From Xenophilus sp. L33 (GTDB lineage: Bacteria > Pseudomonadota > Gammaproteobacteria > Burkholderiales > Burkholderiaceae_C), in NCBI RefSeq assembly GCF_009765735.1, contig NZ_LMUW01000043.1:1-33994 (forward strand): DNA of 33,994 nt. Direction: 5' to 3'. Below, in pieces: positions 22,043 through 31,244 of the stretch. Position 1 is the stretch's first letter, and every line of letters begins with the position of its first letter. A program made the position numbers and the translations under genes. Below the pieces are notes generated by a model that was not told where the DNA came from, ran no database searches, and saw only the letters and a program-made list of their open reading frames with translations.

Positions 22043-23293
22043 ATGGTGTCAAATGACGCCATGCAGCAGCGAAAGACCCCGCCGAGGCCGACCATGGCCT
22101 TGCGCCCCTCCACCTCGAACGTGGACATCACGAAGGTGAAGAAGGCCTTGGTCCTGCAGGGCGGCGGCGCCCTCGGGGCCTACCAGGCGGGCGTCTATGC
22201 CGCGGTGGCCGACCGGCACCGCGGCCTTTCCTGGGTGGCGGGCGTGTCGATCGGCGCGATCAACGCCGCGCTGATCGCCGGCAATGCGCCCGAGACGCGG
22301 GTCGCGCGCCTGCGCGAATTCTGGAACCTGGTGTCGTCGGGGCCGACCCAGCGGGTGCCGGCCTGGATCGGCGACCGGGCCATCCTCAACCAATGGAGCG
22401 CGGTGTCGACCACGATGCTCGGCGTGCCGGGCTTCTTCTCTCCGCGCCTGGACCCGACGCTGCTGCTCGGCGGCGCGGCGCCGCTCACCAGCTACTACGA
22501 CGTCGCACCGCTGAAGGCCACGCTCGAGCGCCTGGTCGACTTCGACCGCATCAACAGCCGCGAGATGCGCTTTTCCGTCGGCGCGGTCAACGTGCGCACC
22601 GGCAACTCGATCTACTTCGACAACGAGACCCAGCGCATCGGCCCGGAACACATCATGGCCAGCGGCGCGCTGCCGCCGGGTTTCGCGCCGGTGCGCATCG
22701 ACGGCGAGGACTACTGGGACGGCGGCATCGTCTCCAACACGCCGCTGCAGTACGTGCTGGACAACCAGTCGCGCAGCGACCCGCTGGTGGTGCTGCAGGT
22801 CGACCTCTTCAGCGCCCACGGGCCGATGCCCACCACGATCGCCGAGACCCTGGAGCGCCAGAAGGACATCACCTATTCGAGCCGCACCCGCATGAACACC
22901 GACGCGCTGGCCTCGAACCTGAACCTGCAGCAGGCGATCGCCGACCTGATCAACAAGCTTCCGGCGCCGTTGCGCGAAGACGCCAGCGTGGCGGCGATCC
23001 GGGCCCAGCTGATGCACGAGCCGATCGAGATCGTCCACCTCATCTACCGCAACAAGCCCTACGAGGCCGACAGCAAGGACTACGAGTTCTCGCGCGCCTC
23101 GGTCGACGAGCACTGGGACGCGGGCGAGCGCGACATGCGCAACACGCTGGACCATCCGGAGGCGCTGGTCGGCGCCGCGCAGGCCAACGGCGTCACCACC
23201 TTCGACATGACCGAGCCGAATTCGCGCCGGGTGCGCCGGCCGATGCTGCTGCCGGAGACGCCGGCGGCATCGACCGCGTCGACCGCCGCATAG
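22043..23293 (+). CDS. Patatin-like phospholipase
   Basis: A 416-residue patatin-family lipid acyl hydrolase. It has the oxyanion loop GGGALGAYQAGV (from residue 40), the nucleophile elbow GVSIG with S69, and the catalytic aspartate D226 in YWDGGIVSNTPL. A long C-terminal part (about residues 270-400, with IVHLIYRNKPYEADSKDYEFSR split in alignments) resembles the DUF3734 extension seen after bacterial patatins. The start is uncertain: ATG 22043 gives the longest form, while ATG 22094 has GAGG six bases upstream and is a good alternative. It is 48 bases before the 3-hydroxybutyrate dehydrogenase gene, so an operon on polyhydroxybutyrate or membrane lipid turnover is plausible. Confidence 0.88.
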   Translation: MVSNDAMQQRKTPPRPTMALRPSTSNVDITKVKKALVLQGGGALGAYQAGVYAAVADRHRGLSWVAGVSIGAINAALIAGNAPETRVARLREFWNLVSSGPTQRVPAWIGDRAILNQWSAVSTTMLGVPGFFSPRLDPTLLLGGAAPLTSYYDVAPLKATLERLVDFDRINSREMRFSVGAVNVRTGNSIYFDNETQRIGPEHIMASGALPPGFAPVRIDGEDYWDGGIVSNTPLQYVLDNQSRSDPLVVLQVDLFSAHGPMPTTIAETLERQKDITYSSRTRMNTDALASNLNLQQAIADLINKLPAPLREDASVAAIRAQLMHEPIEIVHLIYRNKPYEADSKDYEFSRASVDEHWDAGERDMRNTLDHPEALVGAAQANGVTTFDMTEPNSRRVRRPMLLPETPAASTASTAA

Positions 23294-23341
23294 GCACGCA
23301 GATTGCAAACATCCACTTCAACCCTCATCCAAAGGAAACTC

Positions 23342-24124
23342 ATGCAGCTCAAGGACAAGGTCGCATTCGTCACCGGCTCGGCCAGCGGTATCGGCAAGGA
23401 AATCGCCATCGTGTATGCGAGGGAGGGCGCCAAGGTCGTGATCGCCGACCTGAACAAGGCGGCCGCGCAGGCCACCGCGGCCGAGCTCGTCGCCGGCGGC
23501 GCGCAGGCGATGGGCGTCGGCGTCGACGTCACCAGCGAGGAACAGGTCGACGCCGCGGTCGAGGAGGCCGCTGCGGCCTTCGGCGGCATCGACATCCTGG
23601 TGAGCAACGCCGGCATCCAGATCGTGCATCCGGTCGAGGAATTCAGTTTCGCCGACTGGAAGAAGATGCTGGCGATCCACCTCGACGGCGCCTTCCTCAC
23701 CACCAAGGCCTGCCTGAAGCACATGTACGCGCAGGGCCGCGGCGGCAGCGTGATCTACATGGGCTCGGTGCATTCCAAGGAGGCGTCGCTGCTGAAGGCG
23801 CCCTACGTGACCGCCAAGCACGGCCTCATCGGCCTGTGCAAGACGGTCGCCAAGGAAGGCGCCAAGTACAAGGTCCGCGCCAACGTGATCTGCCCCGGCT
23901 TCGTGCGCACGCCGCTGGTCGAGAAGCAGATCCCGGAGCAGGCCAAGACGCTCGGCATCACCGAGGAACAGGTCATCAAGAACGTGATGCTCAAGGAGAC
24001 GGTCGACGGCGAATTCACCACCACCGACGACGTGGCGCAGGTCGCGCTGATGTTCGCGGCCTTCCCGACCAACGCGCTCACCGGCCAGTCGCTGGTGGTG
24101 AGCCACGGCTGGTTCATGCAGTGA
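23342..24124 (+). CDS. 3-hydroxybutyrate dehydrogenase
   Basis: A 260-residue short-chain dehydrogenase that oxidises D-3-hydroxybutyrate to acetoacetate with NAD+, the step after polyhydroxybutyrate depolymerisation. The Rossmann motif TGSASGIG is at residues 11-18, NAG in [10 protein letters not shown], and the catalytic S142, Y155 and K159 in MGSVHS and YVTAK. The long [20 protein letters not shown] substrate lid is typical of HBDH and sets it apart from other SDRs, and length matches the family. ATG 23342 is preferred, with AAAGGAAA upstream; an in-frame TTG at 23303 is rejected. The 3' end overlaps the MarR-GNAT gene on the opposite strand by 11 bases. Confidence 0.93.
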   Translation: MQLKDKVAFVTGSASGIGKEIAIVYAREGAKVVIADLNKAAAQATAAELVAGGAQAMGVGVDVTSEEQVDAAVEEAAAAFGGIDILVSNAGIQIVHPVEEFSFADWKKMLAIHLDGAFLTTKACLKHMYAQGRGGSVIYMGSVHSKEASLLKAPYVTAKHGLIGLCKTVAKEGAKYKVRANVICPGFVRTPLVEKQIPEQAKTLGITEEQVIKNVMLKETVDGEFTTTDDVAQVALMFAAFPTNALTGQSLVVSHGWFMQ

Positions 24125-25064
24125 GCCTGAGCTCCCAGGTCTCGCTCGTGAGCTGCTGGCCAAAGCCCTCGTAGGGCTCCGAGGCCACCAGCTGGAAGCC
24201 GCGGGCCGCGTAGATGCGGCGCGCGGCGACCAGGCAGCTGTGGGTCCACAGCACCATCTTGCGGTAGCCCCTGGCGCGCGCGAAGGCGATGCATTCGTCG
24301 GTCAGCCGCCCGCCCAGCCCGAGGCCGCGCGCCTTCGGGCTCAGGATCAAGAGGCGCAGCTTCGCGGTGGTCGCCGACTTGCGCACCACGAAGACCGCGC
24401 CGACCCGCTCGCCGTCCAGCTCGGCGATCCAGCAGCGCTCCCAGTCCGGCTGGAACTTGCGCACGAATTCGCCGGCGATGTCGGCCACCAGCCCTTCGAA
24501 GTCGCGGTTCCAGCCGTATTCGCGGGCATAGACCTCGCCGTGCTGCTGCACCACCCAGCCGAGGTCGCCGGGCTGCGGCTCGCGCAGCAGCACGGTGCGG
24601 GTGGCCGCCGTCGGCTGGGCGGCCGGGTCGAGCAGGTTCTGCAAGGTGGTCATGGCCTCGATCACCCGGCCGCGCTCCGGCGTGCTCAGCGGCGCGATCA
24701 ACGCGGCCGCCTCGTCGCGGGACTTCTGCTGCAGCGGCGCGAAGGCGGCGTGGCCGGCATCGGTGAGCCGCAGCAGGCTCTGGCGGGCATCGCGCGCATC
24801 CGGCTCGCGCACCAGCCAGGCGTGCGATTCGAAGCGGCGCAGGATGCGGCTCAGGTAGCCGTTGTCGAGCTGGAGGTCGCGCGCGATCTCGCTGGCGACC
24901 GGCTTTTCGCGGTGCGCCAATTCGTAGAGCACCCGCACGTCGGTCAGCGACAGTTCGCTGCCGAGGTAGGGCGCGAGGACGCCGATGCGGTGGGTATAGA
25001 AGCGGTTGAAGCCGCGGATCGCCTTGACGGCGGCGGCGTCTGGAAGGTCTTGGACAATGGACAT
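24114..25064 (-). CDS. MarR-family regulator fused to GNAT acetyltransferase
   Basis: A 316-residue two-domain protein. The N-terminal MarR winged helix covers about residues 1-140: helix [20 protein letters not shown], the recognition region [14 protein letters not shown], and the beta-hairpin wing [16 protein letters not shown]. The C-terminal GNAT domain covers about 160-316: the pantetheine loop [18 protein letters not shown], and [14 protein letters not shown] typical of acetyl-CoA binding. Such fusions are known as regulator/acetyltransferases, but targets are rarely known. ATG 25064 is my choice; ATG 25073 and TTG 25079 are alternatives, with no clear Shine-Dalgarno. The first bases upstream contain a perfect 18-bp palindrome, so self-regulation is likely. 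Confidence 0.9.
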   Translation of the reverse strand: MSIVQDLPDAAAVKAIRGFNRFYTHRIGVLAPYLGSELSLTDVRVLYELAHREKPVASEIARDLQLDNGYLSRILRRFESHAWLVREPDARDARQSLLRLTDAGHAAFAPLQQKSRDEAAALIAPLSTPERGRVIEAMTTLQNLLDPAAQPTAATRTVLLREPQPGDLGWVVQQHGEVYAREYGWNRDFEGLVADIAGEFVRKFQPDWERCWIAELDGERVGAVFVVRKSATTAKLRLLILSPKARGLGLGGRLTDECIAFARARGYRKMVLWTHSCLVAARRIYAARGFQLVASEPYEGFGQQLTSETWELRLTA

Positions 25065-25074
25065 GAATGCCATT

Positions 25075-25092
25075 GTCAATCAATTGATTGAC
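25075..25092. promoter_or_regulatory. 18-bp perfect palindrome, probable MarR operator
   Basis: The sequence GTCAATCAATTGATTGAC is its own exact reverse complement. It lies 10 bases before ATG 25064 of the MarR-GNAT gene and in the divergent space shared with ygiQ. Size, A/T-rich centre and position fit the dimer operators used by MarR proteins to repress themselves. Binding is inferred, not shown. Confidence 0.65.
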
Positions 25093-25142
25093 TGAAGCAA
25101 CCAAATCAACAGCCTTGGCAGGGTGAGGCCTTGGTCGACGAG

Positions 25143-25171
25143 GCGACAAATCCCCAGGAAAACCCTAAAAT
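25143..25171 (+). promoter_or_regulatory. Candidate sigma-70 promoter of ygiQ
   Basis: GCGACA (25143-25148, four of six matches to TTGACA) and TAAAAT (25166-25171, five of six to TATAAT) are separated by 17 bases, the ideal spacing. Transcription would begin near 25178 and give a leader of about 70 bases before ygiQ. The -10 followed by CGCGGG looks like other promoters of this group. Confidence 0.5.
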
Positions 25172-25247
25172 CGCGGGTTGCCCGTTTCGGGCCCCCACGA
25201 CTTCGGAGGCATGCGCCCTGCTCGAAGGCCGCCCCCGACCCATTTCA

Positions 25248-27623
<2,376 letters not shown>

Positions 27624-27671
27624 GGCCGCCTGCGACGATCGCGAGGCGTCATCGCACGGCCATCGGCGGCC
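27624..27671. other. Imperfect long hairpin between convergent genes
   Basis: GGCCGCC (27624-27630) and GGCGGCC (27665-27671) enclose a second inner pair, TGCGACGA (27631-27638) with TCATCGCA (27649-27656, one mismatch), separated on one side by an 8-base bulge. It fills the 55-base gap between the ygiQ stop and the CoA-transferase stop and may slow or end transcription from both sides. No T run follows, so a classical intrinsic terminator is not certain. Confidence 0.35.
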
Positions 27672-27678
27672 GCGAGGC

Positions 27679-28566
27679 TCAATCCGCCAGCGTCAAGAGC
27701 GGCACGTCCCGCTCGCGCGCCATCGCATCCAGCTCCTTGCGCGTGCGCAGGCCGATCCAGGCCTCGAGCGCCTCGTGCGTGCCCTTCGCCGCCATGTCGG
27801 AAGCCGGCAATCCCGCCGCTTCGCAGAGGCGCCGCGCGAAATGCGGCTCCAGCGCGGCCACCGCGACGCGGCCGTCGGCGCAGGGGTAGATCCGGTAACC
27901 CGCATGCGCGCCGCCGACCGCGCCGCCCGACGTGGTGAGGCCCCAGGTGCGCGGCAGCGCGAGCCAGTCGGCGGCGGCGTTGAGGGCGACCTCCAGGTAG
28001 ATGCCGGCGGTGTTGCCGGAGCGGGCCTGCAAGGCCGCCTGCAGGACCGCTTCGGCGGCCAGCAGCGCGCCGCCCATGTCGGCATACAGGGTCGGCGGCA
28101 GGGCGGTGCCGGTGACCAGGCCGCTCTCGGCCAGGTAGGTGAGGTCGTGGCCCGGTTCCTCGGCCCGCTCGCCCGGCGCGCCGACGATCGCGACCTGCGA
28201 CAGGTGCGGATGCAGCGCCTGCAGTGCCTCCCAGCCGAGGCCCAGCTTGGCCAGCGCCGAGGGCCGGAAAGAGGTCAGCAGCACGTCGGTGCCGGCCAGC
28301 GCCTGCGCCAGGCGCTGGCGACCGTCTTCCGTCTTGAGGTCGGCCGTCTCGACGTCGACGCCTTCGTGCAGCGCGGCGTAGGCGGCCGGGTTGTAGTGCG
28401 CCATCGGGTCGCCGCCGGGCGGCTCCAGCTTGAGGCAGGCGGCGCCCATGCGGCGGCAGCGCAGCAGGGCGGCGGGGCCGGGCAGGTTGAGCGCGAGGCT
28501 GAGCACGCGAAGGCCCTGCAGCGGAGCGAAGGCGGAGGCGGGGTCGGAAGTGGCGGGTGTCGGCAT
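27679..28566 (-). CDS. Class III CoA-transferase (CaiB/BaiF family), short
   Basis: A 295-residue protein with the family N-terminus GLRVLSLALNLPGPAALLRCRRMGA (read as GLRVLSLALNLPGP and RRMGAACLKLEPPGGDPM), the LLTSFRPSALAKLGLGWEAL segment, and YADMGGALLAAEAVL. There the putative catalytic aspartate is D163, matching the family D-x-GG pattern. The family moves CoA between carboxylic acids through an aspartyl-CoA intermediate, or racemises 2-methylacyl-CoAs. At 295 residues it is shorter than the usual 360-420, mostly through a reduced C-terminal region. It is divergent from the MaoC-like gene with a 58-base gap, suggesting a common acyl-CoA pathway. Confidence 0.83.
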   Translation of the reverse strand: MPTPATSDPASAFAPLQGLRVLSLALNLPGPAALLRCRRMGAACLKLEPPGGDPMAHYNPAAYAALHEGVDVETADLKTEDGRQRLAQALAGTDVLLTSFRPSALAKLGLGWEALQALHPHLSQVAIVGAPGERAEEPGHDLTYLAESGLVTGTALPPTLYADMGGALLAAEAVLQAALQARSGNTAGIYLEVALNAAADWLALPRTWGLTTSGGAVGGAHAGYRIYPCADGRVAVAALEPHFARRLCEAAGLPASDMAAKGTHEALEAWIGLRTRKELDAMARERDVPLLTLAD

Positions 28567-28624
28567 GGGCGGCTGTCGTGGTCGGGACGAGGCGCGAGCT
28601 TAGCGCGGTGTATCGTGGCGCCCC

Positions 28625-29107
28625 ATGACACAGACCGCCATCGAAACCGTCGGCCTCGGGATCTGCTGGGAAGACCTGCCGGTCGGACGCCGCTTCCAGA
28701 CCATCGGCCGCACCATCTTCGAAGCCGACATCGTCAACTTCACCAACTGCACCGGCATGCAGGAGGTGCTGTTCACCAACCTCGAATTCCTGGCCACGCA
28801 ATCGGCGATCAAGGGCCGCGTGGCGCCCGGCGCGCTGGTCTTCACCTTCGCCGAAGGCCTGCTGGTGCAGGCCACGATGCAGCACACCGGCTTCGCCTTC
28901 CTGGGCATGGAATTCAACATCCTGGGCCTGGTGGTGGTCGGCGACACGATCCATGTCGAATGCGAGGTGATCGAATGCCGCCCCAGCGCCAGCCGGCCCG
29001 GGCTCGGCCTGGTCCGGACCCGCAACAAGGTGGTCAACCAGAAGGGCGTCGTGGTGCAGGAATACACGCCGCTGCGGCTGGTCAAGGGCCGCGACCATCA
29101 CGGCTGA
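28625..29107 (+). CDS. MaoC-like hot-dog protein with altered active site
   Basis: A 160-residue single hot-dog domain close to the MaoC/FkbR2 group: LPVGRRFQTIGRTIFEADIVNF at the start, then RVAPGALVFTFAEGLL, FLGMEFNILGLVVVGDTIHV and the C-terminal TRNKVVNQKGVVV. In active R-hydratases the loop reads G-D-x-N-P-x-H; here the same place is G44-M45-Q46-E47-V48-L49-F50, so the catalytic Asp and His are both missing. It may bind acyl-CoA without hydrating it, act as a thioesterase, or use other residues. It is 15 bases before the crotonase gene, so the two are co-transcribed. Confidence 0.82.
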   Translation: MTQTAIETVGLGICWEDLPVGRRFQTIGRTIFEADIVNFTNCTGMQEVLFTNLEFLATQSAIKGRVAPGALVFTFAEGLLVQATMQHTGFAFLGMEFNILGLVVVGDTIHVECEVIECRPSASRPGLGLVRTRNKVVNQKGVVVQEYTPLRLVKGRDHHG

Positions 29108-29122
29108 ACCGAGGAGACACCC

Positions 29123-29959
29123 ATGAACGAACGCATCGAATCGATCCGCCACGCCGACGGCGTGGTCGAGCTGCACCTGTCGCGCGCCGACAAGATGAAT
29201 GCGCTCGACCCGAAGATGTTCGACGCCCTGATCGACGCCGGCAGCCGCCTGCGCGACGACGCGACGGTGCGGGCCGTGGTGCTGACCGGCCGCGGCAAGG
29301 CCTTCTGCGCCGGGCTGGACATGCAGTCCTTCGAGCGCATGGACAAGGACGCCGGCGAGGTGCTCGGCGAAGGCGGTGCCGCCGCGGCCGACCTGACGGT
29401 GCGCACCCACGGCATCTCGAACGCGGCGCAGCAGGTGGCGATGGTCTGGCGCGAAGTGCCGGTGCCGGTGATCGCCGCGGTGCACGGCGTCGCCTTCGGC
29501 GGCGGGCTGCAGGTGGCGCTCGGTGCCGACCTGCGGCTGGTGGCGCCCGGCACGAAGCTGTCGGTCATGGAGATCAAGTGGGGCCTGGTGCCCGACATGG
29601 GCGGCATCGTGCTCATGCGCGAATTGGCGCGCAACGACGTGGTGCGCGAGCTGACCTTCACCGGACGCATCTTCAGCGGCGAGGAAGCGGTCGCGCTCGG
29701 CTTCGCCACCCGGCTGGCCGCCGACCCGCTGGCCGAGGCGCTGCAGATGGCGCACGAGATCGCGCAGAAGAGCCCGGACGCGATCCGCGCCGCCAAGCGG
29801 CTCCTGAACGCGGCGCAGGGACAGAGCGCCGCCGAACTGCTGCTGGCGGAGTCGGTCGAGCAGAAGGCGCTGATCGGCAGCCCGAACCAAACCGAGGCGG
29901 TGCGGGCCAACATCGAGCGACGAATGCCCGTTTTCGGAAACTCCGTCACGCCGCGCTGA
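29123..29959 (+). CDS. Crotonase-family enoyl-CoA hydratase/isomerase
   Basis: A 278-residue crotonase-fold enzyme acting on acyl-CoA. The first oxyanion-hole segment is GKAFCAGLDMQSF and the second is VHGVAFGGGLQVALGADLR. In enoyl-CoA hydratase the two catalytic glutamates are required; here the first position is Q130, while the second is E150 (SVMEIKWGL), with D158 eight residues later in PDMGG. The E/+8 D pair resembles dienoyl-CoA isomerase, so double-bond isomerisation may be likelier than hydration. The ATG at 29123 has GAGGAGA about ten bases upstream. The downstream stop lies inside a hairpin. Confidence 0.9.
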   Translation: MNERIESIRHADGVVELHLSRADKMNALDPKMFDALIDAGSRLRDDATVRAVVLTGRGKAFCAGLDMQSFERMDKDAGEVLGEGGAAAADLTVRTHGISNAAQQVAMVWREVPVPVIAAVHGVAFGGGLQVALGADLRLVAPGTKLSVMEIKWGLVPDMGGIVLMRELARNDVVRELTFTGRIFSGEEAVALGFATRLAADPLAEALQMAHEIAQKSPDAIRAAKRLLNAAQGQSAAELLLAESVEQKALIGSPNQTEAVRANIERRMPVFGNSVTPR

Positions 29960-29970
29960 AAAAGCGCGGC
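29950..29970. other. Hairpin across the crotonase stop codon
   Basis: A perfect 7-bp inverted repeat, GCCGCGC (29950-29956) and GCGCGGC (29964-29970), encloses a loop TGAAAAA that contains the TGA stop codon. No T run follows on the plus strand. It could stabilise the mRNA 3' end or weakly end transcription before the 74-residue gene. Confidence 0.4.
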
Positions 29971-29993
29971 TGCCAAGGCGGCATACTCGCCGG

Positions 29994-30218
29994 GTGCCCA
30001 TCAACCTGCTCCATCGCCTTGCCGCCCAGGACCTTCCGGTCGCCGTGAGTGGGGGCGCACAGGTCGACGCGCTGCGTGTGCTGAACCTCGCCGGCCACGT
30101 CAAGGCCACGATCCCCAAGCCGGTGCGCACCCTGGACGGTTTCGAGCAGCCACCCGCCACCGTGACCGAGATCACCTCGCTCGGGCGCAGCATGCTCCAC
30201 CGCTTCCCGCTGCGCTGA
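29994..30218 (+). CDS. Small protein of unknown function, 74 residues
   Basis: A 74-residue protein starting at GTG 29994 (MPINLLHRLAAQDLPVAVSG). It has no signal peptide, no membrane helix and no motif I can name. The segment VLNLAGHVKATIPKPVRT, then EQPPATVTEITSLGRSML, gives it a compact mixed alpha/beta appearance. I recall similar short proteins in related Burkholderiales but know no function. Codon use matches neighbours. It follows the crotonase gene by 34 bases after a hairpin, and the space to the BON gene (30219-30360) holds two small hairpins and no gene. Confidence 0.55.
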   Translation: MPINLLHRLAAQDLPVAVSGGAQVDALRVLNLAGHVKATIPKPVRTLDGFEQPPATVTEITSLGRSMLHRFPLR

Positions 30219-30294
30219 CCTCCGGATTTCCGGCCCCAGCCTACAAGCGATCGAGGTCGCGTCGGCGCGACGCGGTCGCCTTCGTTGCCTAACC

Positions 30295-30331
30295 TTTCGA
30301 CACACGAAACGACGGACCCGCGCGGTCCGTC
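30295..30331. promoter_or_regulatory. Two hairpins in the leader of the BON lipoprotein gene
   Basis: TTTCG/CGAAA (30295-30299 with 30305-30309, loop ACACA) is followed at once by GACGGACC/GGTCCGTC (30311-30318 with 30324-30331, loop CGCGC). They lie 30-65 bases before the ATG at 30361, so they may be in the 5' leader of that mRNA and affect its stability or translation. I see no T run. Confidence 0.4.
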
Positions 30332-30360
30332 CGCCTGAAAGTGCTTGAAAGGAAACGACC

Positions 30361-30870
30361 ATGACCCGAGCTTCATCCACCCTGTCGCGCCGCCTGCCGG
30401 TGGTGCTGGCCGCCTCCTGCCTGCTCGCCCTTTCCGCCTGCGGCGACAAGGCCAGCCAGGAAAACGCCAACCGCCAGGTCGATGCCGCGGTGGCCAAGAC
30501 CGAGAACGCGGTCGGCGTGGCGGCCGACAAGGCGACCCAGCTGGCCGACATCGCGCGCGACAAGACGCGGGCCTACGTGACTTCGCCGGAGGTCCGGCAG
30601 GACGCGGCCGCCGTGAAGGACGCCATCACCAATGCAGGCAGCGCCGCGAGCGCCTCGGGCGACGACGCCGCGATCACGATGTCGGTGTCGTCGGCCCTGG
30701 CCAAGGACGCCGAGCTGAGCGCGTCCAAGGTCGACATCCAGACCCGTGCGGGCGTGGTGCGCCTGGACGGCGCGGCGTCCAGCGCGGCGGCCAAGGCGCG
30801 TGCCGGCGAGATCGCCCGCTCGGTCAAGGGCGTGGCCAGCGTCGACAACCAGCTGGAAGTGCGCTCCTGA
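30361..30870 (+). CDS. BON-domain lipoprotein
   Basis: A 169-residue exported protein. The signal peptide ends in the lipobox LLALSAC with lipidated C27, then a helical Ala/Lys/Asp-rich linker (residues 30-100, with KTENAVGVAADKATQLADIA) leads to a C-terminal BON domain of about 60 residues. Its core is ITMSVSSALAKDAELSASKV, then VDIQTRAGVVRLDGAASS and KGVASVDNQLEV. BON domains bind phospholipid membranes in OsmY-like proteins; this one is probably periplasmic or outer-membrane-linked and envelope-stress related. AAAGGA precedes ATG 30361. It converges on the 65-residue minus-strand gene, 28 bases apart. Confidence 0.9.
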   Translation: MTRASSTLSRRLPVVLAASCLLALSACGDKASQENANRQVDAAVAKTENAVGVAADKATQLADIARDKTRAYVTSPEVRQDAAAVKDAITNAGSAASASGDDAAITMSVSSALAKDAELSASKVDIQTRAGVVRLDGAASSAAAKARAGEIARSVKGVASVDNQLEVRS

Positions 30871-30898
30871 GGGGTTCGTGTGGCTTTCGTGAGAAGGA

Positions 30899-31096
30899 TC
30901 AGCGGCCCAGCTTGACCCGCTGGCGCCCCTGTTCGGTCAGGAAATGGCAACCCCGCCGGTCGGCGGCCACCAGGCCGTTGGATTTCAGGCGCTCGGAGAT
31001 GACGAGCGGTTCGGCCGCGCACGGCTTCGCATGGGCTTCCATCAGCGCCAGGAGCGTGTGCCACTGCTGATCGTTGAGCCGAATCTTCTTGACCAC
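30899..31096 (-). CDS. Small winged-helix-like protein
   Basis: A 65-residue protein starting at GTG 31096 behind a very strong Shine-Dalgarno (AAGGAGGA, plus-strand 31102-31109, spacing 5). The sequence KKIRLNDQQWHTLLALMEAH, then LVISERLKSNGLVAADRRGCHFLTEQG (in parts VISERLKSNGLV and FLTEQGRQRV), has a helix-turn-helix plus wing look, like the DNA-binding part of MarR proteins. It may be a small regulator. A longer in-frame form from ATG 31165 adds 23 residues without that ribosome site and is unlikely. It is divergent from the dioxygenase gene, sharing a 148-base space (31097-31244). Confidence 0.65.
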   Translation of the reverse strand: MVKKIRLNDQQWHTLLALMEAHAKPCAAEPLVISERLKSNGLVAADRRGCHFLTEQGRQRVKLGR

Positions 31097-31244
31097 CGAA
31101 ATCCTCCTTGGCGCGAGTGTCGCAAGGAGGGACCGGAGCGTCGTCCCCAAAGGGGGAGTTGCCATCCGGCGGTTCAGGCGCTAGCACCCCGCCGTGCACC
31201 GGCGGATACTTCGAAAAGCAACGCCAACGCCCAAGGAGAACCCT

